Assembly (NCBI GenBank): GCA_023423835.1
Contig: JAFAEW010000134.1
Coordinates: 1-19,408, forward strand
Origin: Bacteroidota bacterium
GTDB taxonomy: Bacteria; Bacteroidota; Bacteroidia; Chitinophagales; Chitinophagaceae
Direction: 5' to 3'
Length of the DNA: 19,408 nt
Shown here: one piece after another, positions 1 to 6,328 of the stretch
How positions within the stretch are numbered: the first letter of the stretch is position 1
Layout: each line of letters opens with the position of its first letter
Notes under the pieces: model-generated
Told to the model about the DNA's origin: nothing
Database searches by the model: none
The model's input: the letters and a program-made list of their open reading frames with translations, nothing else
Translations under genes and position numbers: made by a program

Positions 1-1413
1 CTGTTATTTATTATTCCGCCTGTTATTGCTCAGAAAGCCAATGTTTCCGATTCGGGCTATTCGGTTGAAGTGCAGATTTTGCCGTTTAAAAATTCTAAAA
101 TGTATCTGGGAAGTTATTACGGTAAGAACAAGGTTTTGATAGACTCAACGCAGCTTGACGAACAGGCGAAAGGTTTATTCCGGGGAGATAAAAAGCTGCC
201 GGAAGGCATTTACTTTTTTGTAACGCCGTCGCATTCGCTTTTGCTTGAAATATTGATGGATAAGGGTCAGCATTTTTCGGTTTTTGCGGACAGCGCACAT
301 CCTGAAAAAATTGCGGTTACCGGTTCTGCCGACAATGCCATTTTCGCTGACTATTCCAAATTTCTCGCATCCATTACGCCGAAGATAATTGAATGGAAGA
401 AAAAGGCAGAAGCTGCAACAAGTGCGGCAGAAAAAAAAGAAGCCGAATCGAAGATGAAGGAGTTTAATGAGCAAATGAATGCTTACCGCGAGGGAATTGT
501 GGAGAAACAGCCTGAAAGTATGATGGCCGGATTTTTTAATGCGGTGAAAATTCCGGAGATCAGGGAAATGCCACGCCTTGCCGATGGCAGGATCGATTCC
601 GTAGCCGCGTGGAATTACATGAAAGAGCATTTTTGGGATGAGGTCGATTTTTCAAATAACAGCCTGATCCGCACGCCTTTCTTCGATCCGAAATTGGATG
701 ATTATTTCAAATATTATGTTTCTCCCGATCCTGATTCTGTCATCAGGGAAGTGAATTACCTGCTGCTTGCTTCCCGTGCGGGAAAAGATATTCATCAATA
801 TTTGTTGGGAAAATTTACCGATAAATACATCAATCCCGAGATCATGGGACAGGATAAGGTGTTTCTGTTTTTGTTTAATAATTATTTTTCAAAAGGAGAT
901 ACTGCCTGGCTGAATGAAAAGCAGAAAAAGTACATATTCGACCGGGCCTACAGCATCATGGCCAACCAGATAAATGAACCCGCTCCCCAATTGGTGCTGA
1001 AAGATACTTCCGGAAAAAATGTTTCGCTTTACGACATTAAATCAAATTACACTTTTCTGGTTTTTTGGGATCCCACCTGTGGGCATTGCAAGACCGAAAT
1101 TCCTTTGATTGATTCAATCTATCGTGCAAAGTGGAAAAAAGAAGGTGTTGAAATAATTGGTGTTAATACAAATGATAATACTTTTGAAGAGTGGAAGGGA
1201 TTTATCAACCAACATCATCTGACAGGATGGACTCACCTTTGGCAACCTAAAAAGGAAAAGGAGGCGGATGAACTGGCCCAAAGACCGAATTTCAGACAAC
1301 TCTATGATGTGGTGCAAACACCCACAATGTATCTGCTCGACAAGGATAAGCGCATCCTTGCAAAAAAACTGAGTATTGAGCAATACGATGCCCTGATCGA
1401 TGTAAAAAAGTAA
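1..1413 (+). CDS. TlpA-like thioredoxin-fold protein (DUF4369/DUF5106 type), 5' end outside the window
   Basis: The reading frame is open from base 1, so the gene starts upstream of the window. The GTG at 70 is internal, because the preceding codons encode the tail of a signal peptide (LLFIIPPVIAQ, cleavage near AQ|KA). The N-terminal part is a beta-rich DUF4369-like region carrying GKNKVLIDS and GIYFFVTP. The middle resembles DUF5106. The C-terminal third is a TlpA/AhpC-TSA thioredoxin domain that opens with PAPQLVLKDTSGKNVSLYDI. Its redox motif WDPTCGHC has cysteine codons at 1078-1080 and 1087-1089, and the cis-proline is in VVQTPTMYLLD. The protein probably acts in the periplasm or on the outer-membrane face as a thiol-disulfide oxidoreductase; its substrate is unknown. 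The prolyl-isomerase gene follows after 17 bases, which suggests a shared envelope-folding operon. The family call is firm and the physiological role is inferred. Confidence 0.88.
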   Translation: MLFIIPPVIAQKANVSDSGYSVEVQILPFKNSKMYLGSYYGKNKVLIDSTQLDEQAKGLFRGDKKLPEGIYFFVTPSHSLLLEILMDKGQHFSVFADSAHPEKIAVTGSADNAIFADYSKFLASITPKIIEWKKKAEAATSAAEKKEAESKMKEFNEQMNAYREGIVEKQPESMMAGFFNAVKIPEIREMPRLADGRIDSVAAWNYMKEHFWDEVDFSNNSLIRTPFFDPKLDDYFKYYVSPDPDSVIREVNYLLLASRAGKDIHQYLLGKFTDKYINPEIMGQDKVFLFLFNNYFSKGDTAWLNEKQKKYIFDRAYSIMANQINEPAPQLVLKDTSGKNVSLYDIKSNYTFLVFWDPTCGHCKTEIPLIDSIYRAKWKKEGVEIIGVNTNDNTFEEWKGFINQHHLTGWTHLWQPKKEKEADELAQRPNFRQLYDVVQTPTMYLLDKDKRILAKKLSIEQYDALIDVKK

Positions 1414-1430
1414 ACTGAAATTAATAAATT

Positions 1431-3362
1431 ATGTTTCAAAAACGGGTCAGCCTGATTTTGGCGATAGCCTTAAGCGTGAATCTGCTACAGGCACAAACGC
1501 TGTTCACCTACGGAAATAATACAGTTTCAAAGAAGGAGTTTTTAGCCGCTTTCAATAAGAATCCGGATACCTCCGGCGATAAAAATGAAAAGCTGAGGCA
1601 GTATCTCGACCTGTATATCAACTTCAAGCTCAAAACACAGGCGGCCCGCGATGAGAAACTCGATCAAAAACCCGAGTTTAAATCGGAGGTCACTGAATTT
1701 AAGAATCAACTGATAGACAATTATATCAATCAGCAGGCAAATATCAGCGAACTAATTCAGGAGGCTTTCAACCGCAGTCAAAAGGATCTGCGGATCTCAC
1801 AGGTGTTTGTTGAATTTAAAGGTAATGATACCGCCGCATCTTATAAGTCGATTCATGAAGCTTTTGACAAATTGAAAAACGGAGCTGATTTTGGCGAAGT
1901 GTCAACTGCATATTCAACAGATCCGGCTTTAGCTGCGACAAAAGGCGATATCGGATACATAACGGTTTTCACCCTTCCTTATCCAATAGAAAATATCGTG
2001 TATCAGCTGCAACCGGGTAGTTATTCTGAGATCTACAAAAGTGCGATTGGCTATCATATTTTTAAAACGGTGGCCGAACGACCGGCCCTGGGAATAAGAA
2101 AAGTACAGCAGATATTGTTTACCGTTCCGGCTTCGTTTTCTGAAGCCGAAAAACAGAAGGTCGCAAGTCTCGCGGATTCCGTTTATGACCGTTTAATGAA
2201 AGGCGATTCTTTTGATAAGATGGTTGCCTATTTCGGCGTTCCCACTTCCAATTACGGGGGAGATCAGAACGTATTAGAGGTTTCCGTAGGACAATACGAA
2301 CCCGATTTTGAACAACAGGTGTTTACCCTGCAGAATAAAGGCGATATCAGCAAGCCGTTTCTGACCGGTTACGGCTACAACATTCTCAAACTGATAGAAA
2401 AGATTCCGGTTGTTACCGACCCCGGAGACGTTGTTAACCGGGCGAAACTTCAAACCTCGGTTCAGGAAGACGGCCGGTTGAGCCGGGCCAAGGACCAACT
2501 GCTGAAAAAGTGGATGGAAGAAGGCGGATTTAAACCGGGAAAGTTTAGCTCAAACGATCTGTTTCATTATACCGATTCTACTTTCAAAGCCGGGAAGCAA
2601 ATTGCAGAACTGAACGGCATGACGCCCGAATCGGTTTTATTTTCGTTTAAGAGTCAGAATTTTACGGTGAAGGACTGGTTTACCTTCTTTACTACTTCCA
2701 GACAACAGGGAGCAAGCTTTCTTAACGGAACTTTCGGAGACCTGTATAATGAATTCAAGAAGGATGCTGCAAGGCAATATTTCCGGGGTCATATTGAAGA
2801 ATTTTATCCGCCCATAGCCGAGCAGGTCGTGGAATTTAAAGAAGCAAATCTTCTTTTTTCAGTAATGGATAAACATGTGTGGGGAAAGGCCGCATCCGAT
2901 TCCACCGGTCTGAAGAAATATTATGCGCAAAACAAGTCTAAATACAAATGGCAACCCGGCCTTTCTGTATTAATGGTTTCCGCTTCCACGCCCGATATTC
3001 TCGACAGCATTGGTAAGGCAGTGAAAAACGACCCTTCCCGTTGGCGGGAGATTATTGCCGGCTACAATCAATTGGTAATGGCCGACAGCAGCCATCTCGA
3101 AGATGGTCAGATTCCTTACCCGAAGGAGGTTAAAAAGGAGAAAGGCTTCCTGTCAGAAGTTATCGGAAACAAAGACCAGGACGGCTATTCAGTCGTTTAT
3201 GTATTTGAGGTATATCCGGAACCTTCGGTGAGAAGTTTTGAAGATGCAAGAGGAATGGTAATCAATGATTATCAACAGGTTTTGGAACAGAAATGGATCG
3301 AGCAGCTCAGAAAGAAATATCCTGTTAAAGTAAACGAACCGGAGGTAAAATCGATGCTTTGA
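1431..3362 (+). CDS. Periplasmic peptidyl-prolyl cis-trans isomerase, SurA/PpiC-like, two parvulin domains
   Basis: This is a 643-residue exported foldase with a signal peptide (residues 1-22, ending LLQAQ). Residues about 25-110 look like a SurA-type chaperone segment (YGNNTVSKKEF followed by a helical stretch). Two parvulin (rotamase) domains follow. The first, at about 119-215, runs from DLRISQVFVEF through KGDIGY to GYHIFKTV. The second, at about 222-323, runs from IRKVQQILF to GYGYNILKLIEK. The C-terminal 300 residues hold a further helical region and a degenerate repeat near YYAQNKSKYKW. Such proteins catalyse proline isomerisation and chaperone outer-membrane proteins. The gene follows the thioredoxin-fold gene after 17 bases and is followed by a strong hairpin, so the two probably share a transcript. 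I withhold a gene symbol because orthology to SurA cannot be established here. Confidence 0.9.
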   Translation: MFQKRVSLILAIALSVNLLQAQTLFTYGNNTVSKKEFLAAFNKNPDTSGDKNEKLRQYLDLYINFKLKTQAARDEKLDQKPEFKSEVTEFKNQLIDNYINQQANISELIQEAFNRSQKDLRISQVFVEFKGNDTAASYKSIHEAFDKLKNGADFGEVSTAYSTDPALAATKGDIGYITVFTLPYPIENIVYQLQPGSYSEIYKSAIGYHIFKTVAERPALGIRKVQQILFTVPASFSEAEKQKVASLADSVYDRLMKGDSFDKMVAYFGVPTSNYGGDQNVLEVSVGQYEPDFEQQVFTLQNKGDISKPFLTGYGYNILKLIEKIPVVTDPGDVVNRAKLQTSVQEDGRLSRAKDQLLKKWMEEGGFKPGKFSSNDLFHYTDSTFKAGKQIAELNGMTPESVLFSFKSQNFTVKDWFTFFTTSRQQGASFLNGTFGDLYNEFKKDAARQYFRGHIEEFYPPIAEQVVEFKEANLLFSVMDKHVWGKAASDSTGLKKYYAQNKSKYKWQPGLSVLMVSASTPDILDSIGKAVKNDPSRWREIIAGYNQLVMADSSHLEDGQIPYPKEVKKEKGFLSEVIGNKDQDGYSVVYVFEVYPEPSVRSFEDARGMVINDYQQVLEQKWIEQLRKKYPVKVNEPEVKSML

Positions 3363-3409
3363 TTCAGATAGGTTAACCCGACCGTTTTTCAATAAAAGGA
3401 AGCTTCCAG

Positions 3410-3448
3410 ATGCCCGTTGTTTTTCAGGTTATGAAAAGTAACGGGCAT
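3410..3448 (+). terminator. Long hairpin after the foldase gene, probable terminator
   Basis: The arm ATGCCCGTT (3410-3418) pairs with AACGGGCAT (3440-3448). Inside it TTTTCA (3421-3426) pairs with TGAAAA (3432-3437), and the GT/GT between the two blocks can form two G-U wobbles. This gives one continuous 17-bp stem with a GGTTA loop. The sequence after it (ATTTATTC) is U-rich but is not a clean U-run. The hairpin starts 47 bases after the foldase stop codon, which suits a terminator; transcript-stabilising structure is the alternative. Confidence 0.65.
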
Positions 3449-3628
3449 ATTTATTCAATTTCTTTGTTCTTCCTTCTTCCTTGAAAAGCGAAGGGAGCAG
3501 TGTGTGAAAATGTGCACATTCTGGGCGGGAATTTCCTCAATCTTCAGAACGGATTTTTTCTGCAGCGGCTATTTAGCTGGCAACAGAATTGAACGTTTTT
3601 GTATTATAAAACGAATAAAAATTAACTT
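3449..3628. other. Non-coding gap upstream of the small lipoprotein gene
   Basis: There is no convincing gene here. The stretch contains a pyrimidine-rich run (about 3458-3482), a 12-base palindrome AATGTGCACATT (3509-3520), and AT-rich DNA just before the lipoprotein start. I do not find a clear TAnnTTTG element, although the promoter for the lipoprotein gene should lie in this stretch if the upstream hairpin terminates transcription. Confidence 0.4.
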
Positions 3629-3871
3629 ATGAAACATCTAGCAATTGTAGCCACAGCCGCCCTTACAGCTTTAGTATTAAGCTGTAATTCACCAAGTACA
3701 TCACCAACTGAAACCTATCCGACAAATTCGAGTCCTTCAACGGAAATGAACAGCGATAGTACAAATATGAACAACAATAACAATAGCATGGATAGTTCGA
3801 TGAATAATATGAATGATACCAACCGCGATACGCTGATGAATAATAACCCGATGAACAGAGATTCGATGTAG
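3629..3871 (+). CDS. Small Asn/Met/Ser-rich lipoprotein, function unknown
   Basis: This is an 80-residue protein with a lipoprotein signal peptide: MKHLAIVATAALTALVL followed by the lipobox LVLSC, with C19 as the lipidated cysteine. The mature part has no predicted fold. It is dominated by Asn, Met, Ser, Thr and Asp, has no Lys, and has 8 Met among the last 41 residues (40, 47, 54, 58, 61, 70, 75, 80). Short near-repeats such as NRDTLM (65-70) and NRDSM (76-80) are visible. It is probably a membrane-anchored, flexible and net acidic surface or periplasmic peptide. I do not recognise a family. Met-rich spacing raises the possibility of soft-metal binding, but that is speculation. The gene stands alone between two long hairpins and is probably its own transcription unit. 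Coding status rests on the clean lipoprotein signal peptide. Confidence 0.75.
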   Translation: MKHLAIVATAALTALVLSCNSPSTSPTETYPTNSSPSTEMNSDSTNMNNNNNSMDSSMNNMNDTNRDTLMNNNPMNRDSM

Positions 3872-3904
3872 AATAAGGATGAATGGTTTTATTGTTGATT
3901 TGAT

Positions 3905-3940
3905 AATGCAAGAGTTGTTTTCGAAAACGGCTTTTGCATT
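3905..3940 (+). terminator. Long hairpin between the lipoprotein and PfpI genes; terminator or leader structure
   Basis: AATGCAAGAG (3905-3914) pairs with CTTTTGCATT (3931-3940) through one G-U pair. TT/GG at 3915-3916 and 3929-3930 can form two more wobbles. The core GTTTTCGAAAAC (3917-3928) is a perfect palindrome. The result is a stem of about 16 bp with a TCGA loop. No U-run follows; the next bases are TATAAAATG. It lies 13 bases before a good ribosome binding site, so it may end the lipoprotein transcript or sit in the leader of the next gene. Confidence 0.5.
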
Positions 3941-3953
3941 TATAAAATGAAAT

Positions 3954-3960
3954 AAAGGAG
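3954..3960 (+). promoter_or_regulatory. Strong Shine-Dalgarno site of the PfpI gene
   Basis: AAAGGAG lies six bases before the ATG at 3967. It is a near-consensus ribosome binding site, which most other genes in this window lack. It fixes the start codon and suggests strong translation. Confidence 0.7.
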
Positions 3961-3966
3961 ATAAAA

Positions 3967-4527
3967 ATGGAAAATTTAGAAGGAAAAAAAGTAGCAATTA
4001 TCACCGCAAACGGGTTTGAAGAAGTGGAGTTGACAAGTCCTAAAAAGGCACTGGAAGATGCAGGAGCGATGGTCGACATCATTTCTGCCGAGCCGAAAGT
4101 TGTAAAAGCCTGGGATCATGATCATTGGTCAAAAGAATATCCTGTCAACAAACAATTAGCACAGGTAAACGTGGATGATTATGATGCTTTGATGATTCCC
4201 GGAGGTGTAATGAATCCCGACAAGATGCGGGTGAATGAACAATATGTTAATCTCGCCCGTGCGTTTATGGAATCCGGAAAACCGGTGGCGGCCATCTGTC
4301 ATGGTCCGCAATTGCTCATTGAAACCGGATTGCTCCAGGGAAGGGAAATGACTTCCGCCCCGAATATCAAAACCGATATTCAAAATGCCGGTGCAAACTG
4401 GAAGGATCTCCCTGTTGTTACCGATAACGGGTTTGTTACCAGTCGCGGTCCCAAAGACCTGCCGCAATTCAACAAGAAAATGATAGAAGAAATACGAGAA
4501 GGGAGGCATGTGCCGCTTCAGGCATAA
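3967..4527 (+). CDS. DJ-1/PfpI family protein (YhbO/GSP18-like stress protein or protein deglycase)
   Basis: This is a 186-residue cytoplasmic protein of the PfpI subfamily. The Rossmann-like core opens with KKVAIITANGFEEVEL, which includes the conserved acidic residue at E18/E19. The nucleophile elbow AICHGPQLL places the reactive cysteine at C111 next to H112. DALMIPGG and VTSRGPKDLPQF are further family signatures. The length is typical. Family members are linked to oxidative, carbonyl and heat stress, and have been reported as deglycases, glyoxalases or proteases depending on the member, so the reaction here is open. Translation starts from an unusually good ribosome binding site, 26 bases after a long hairpin. 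The gene ends at a bidirectional terminator shared with nadE. Confidence 0.93.
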   Translation: MENLEGKKVAIITANGFEEVELTSPKKALEDAGAMVDIISAEPKVVKAWDHDHWSKEYPVNKQLAQVNVDDYDALMIPGGVMNPDKMRVNEQYVNLARAFMESGKPVAAICHGPQLLIETGLLQGREMTSAPNIKTDIQNAGANWKDLPVVTDNGFVTSRGPKDLPQFNKKMIEEIREGRHVPLQA

Positions 4528-4541
4528 GTGAGAAAGAAAAA

Positions 4542-4568
4542 CCCCGTTTAGCATCACGGGGCTTTTTT
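4542..4568. terminator. Bidirectional intrinsic terminator between PfpI and nadE
   Basis: CCCCGT (4542-4547) pairs with ACGGGG (4556-4561) around an 8-base loop. On the plus strand TTTTTT (4563-4568) follows. On the minus strand GGGG is followed by TTTTTC. It can therefore terminate both converging genes. The last T of the plus-strand run is also the first base of the nadE stop anticodon triplet. Confidence 0.88.
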
Positions 4569-6250
4569 CATCCAAGGTATTTCGCCACTACGGGCATTCT
4601 TCTTCCGGGACCAAATGCCTTGGGACTAATTCTGATGATAGGGCAAAACTGGTGTCGTTTGTATTCATTCTGATTTACCCTTCTGATTGTTTTGACAACG
4701 AGATCCGATTGAAATCCCATCGCTTTTATAGCTTCCGGGCTTTGCCTTCTTTCAATATACTGATACAATAATTTATCTAAAACGCCGTAGTCGGGCAGGC
4801 TGTCCGTGTCTTTCTGGTTGGGTCGTAATTCAGCACTCGGCGCTTTTGTAATGATGTGTTTGGGAATAATTTCACGCTTCCTGTTAATATATGCCGCGAG
4901 TGCATAAACCTGTGTTTTATAACAATCACCCAATATACTGATTCCGCCGGCCATATCGCCATAAAGCGTTCCGTATCCCGTAGCAAGCTCGCTTTTATTG
5001 GAGGTGTTTAGCAGAATGTACCCAAACTTATTCGCAACTGCCATAAGGAGACTTCCTCTTGTTCTGGCCTGCAGGTTTTCTTCTGCAACGGAAAAAGGCA
5101 TTTCTTTAAAAACCGGTTGCAACGCAGTTAGGTAAGTATCAAAAATGCCTTTAATCGGGACGGTAGTATAAGGATTACCAAGGTTTTCACTTAATACAAC
5201 TGCATCATCTACCGAATGTCCGGTTGAAAATTCGGACGGCATAAGCAGTGCATGTACATTTTCCTTTCCAAGCGCCGCACAGGCAAGCGCAATGGTAACG
5301 GCGCTGTCTAATCCACCGGAAGAACCAACGATAGCGGATGAAAAGCGCATTTTTTCAAAATAATCTTTGATACCAAGTACGAGGGCATCATAAACCTGTT
5401 CGATATTCAAATCTGCAATGAAAGTTTCCGGATCTAACTCCCGGTCTGGAATCTCAAAATGATTTCGTTCTATTTCTCCTTCAAATTTTCCGTCATTCTG
5501 TAAAACCACTGATTCTATCGATTCCTTAAATAACGGAAGCGATTTAGCCATATTTCCATCCTTATCGAAAACAAGCGATCCGCCATCAAAAACTGTTGTA
5601 GTCTGGCTTCCGGTGCAATTACAATAGATCACAGGAAGCTTGTATTTTTTCACGTTCCATTTGATGATGGCTTTTCGATCCTCGTCGTGCGTATAGTCAA
5701 ACGGCGATGCGCTGATATTGATGATAATATCCGGATCCTGCTTGATAAGATGATCCATCGGGCAGCTTACATAAAGCGGATTGTCTCCCACATTCCAGAT
5801 GTCTTCGCAAACCGTTATCGCGAGTCGTTTGCCTTTAAATTCAACAACCTTCCAATCGGTTGCCGGTTCGAAATACCGGTATTCATCAAAAATATCATAA
5901 GTAGGCAAAAGCGTTTTGTGAATCTCTGCTTTCACCTCGTTCCGATAAAATAAAAACGCGGAATTAAACAGATCTTTTCCTTCTTTAACCGGATTTTTTG
6001 CGGGAGCGCCTACGATTACGCCAATGGTGTCCGCATGGCGTTTTATTTCATCCAGCGTTTTATAAGATTCTTCAATAAAGTCATCAAATTCGAGAAAGTC
6101 ATGCGGAGCATATCCACAAACCGACAGCTCGCTGAAGACGATCAGGTCTGCACTATCCTTTTTTGCCTGATCTATCGCTTCAATAATCTTTCGAGAGTTA
6201 TAATTGAAATCACCGATAATATAGTTTTGCTGTGCCAATACGATCTTCAT
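4568..6250 (-). CDS. nadE: Glutamine-dependent NAD+ synthetase
   Basis: This 560-residue enzyme amidates nicotinic acid adenine dinucleotide to NAD+ using ATP and glutamine-derived ammonia. Residues about 1-265 form the nitrilase-type glutaminase domain. Its triad is visible as E41 (FSELSVCGY), K112 (HKTLLPTYDIFDE) and C148 (ITVCEDIWN). The C-terminal synthetase domain has the ATP-pyrophosphatase loop SGGLDS at 311-316, then LMPSEFST and NTSNKSELATGYGTLYGDM. Both active sites look intact, so the enzyme should use glutamine and not only free ammonia. The length is usual for the fused form. The start is the ATG at 6250, with a -7-like element 29 bases upstream and no strong Shine-Dalgarno. The gene is divergent from the M23 peptidase gene and apparently monocistronic. 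Confidence 0.97.
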   Translation of the reverse strand: MKIVLAQQNYIIGDFNYNSRKIIEAIDQAKKDSADLIVFSELSVCGYAPHDFLEFDDFIEESYKTLDEIKRHADTIGVIVGAPAKNPVKEGKDLFNSAFLFYRNEVKAEIHKTLLPTYDIFDEYRYFEPATDWKVVEFKGKRLAITVCEDIWNVGDNPLYVSCPMDHLIKQDPDIIINISASPFDYTHDEDRKAIIKWNVKKYKLPVIYCNCTGSQTTTVFDGGSLVFDKDGNMAKSLPLFKESIESVVLQNDGKFEGEIERNHFEIPDRELDPETFIADLNIEQVYDALVLGIKDYFEKMRFSSAIVGSSGGLDSAVTIALACAALGKENVHALLMPSEFSTGHSVDDAVVLSENLGNPYTTVPIKGIFDTYLTALQPVFKEMPFSVAEENLQARTRGSLLMAVANKFGYILLNTSNKSELATGYGTLYGDMAGGISILGDCYKTQVYALAAYINRKREIIPKHIITKAPSAELRPNQKDTDSLPDYGVLDKLLYQYIERRQSPEAIKAMGFQSDLVVKTIRRVNQNEYKRHQFCPIIRISPKAFGPGRRMPVVAKYLG

Positions 6251-6279
6251 GATACAATGATTTTATGGAAGAAGTAAAG

Positions 6280-6287
6280 CAAATGTA
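6280..6287 (-). promoter_or_regulatory. Putative nadE promoter, Bacteroidota -7 element
   Basis: Read on the minus strand the sequence is TACATTTG, a match to the TAnnTTTG -7 consensus of Bacteroidota primary sigma factors. It ends 29 bases before the nadE ATG. I see no clear TTG -33 element at the usual 19-21 base distance. Confidence 0.5.
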
Positions 6288-6316
6288 AATCCAAACTAAT
6301 AGTTATCCATTAGTGA

Positions 6317-6324
6317 TACATTTG
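6317..6324 (+). promoter_or_regulatory. Putative M23 peptidase promoter, Bacteroidota -7 element
   Basis: TACATTTG matches TAnnTTTG and ends only four bases before the ATG at 6329. Transcription would begin at or just before the start codon, giving a leaderless or nearly leaderless mRNA. No clear -33 TTG is visible. Confidence 0.5.
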
Positions 6325-6328
6325 CACC

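Noticed and set aside
3509..3520. A 12-base palindrome, AATGTGCACATT, upstream of the lipoprotein gene.
   Set aside because: The same chance argument applies, and no promoter element is aligned with it.
3510..3632. A 40-codon plus-strand frame whose stop overlaps the lipoprotein start as ATGA, suggesting an upstream coupled peptide.
   Set aside because: It has no ribosome binding site, an unlikely composition and no recognisable feature. A frame this short arises easily by chance, and it begins inside a palindrome in an otherwise non-coding gap.
3663..4082. A 139-codon minus-strand frame across the lipoprotein gene, rich in Tyr, Ser and Cys.
   Set aside because: Its composition is what the reverse complement of the Asn/Met-coding tract gives. 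It overlaps two better-supported genes.
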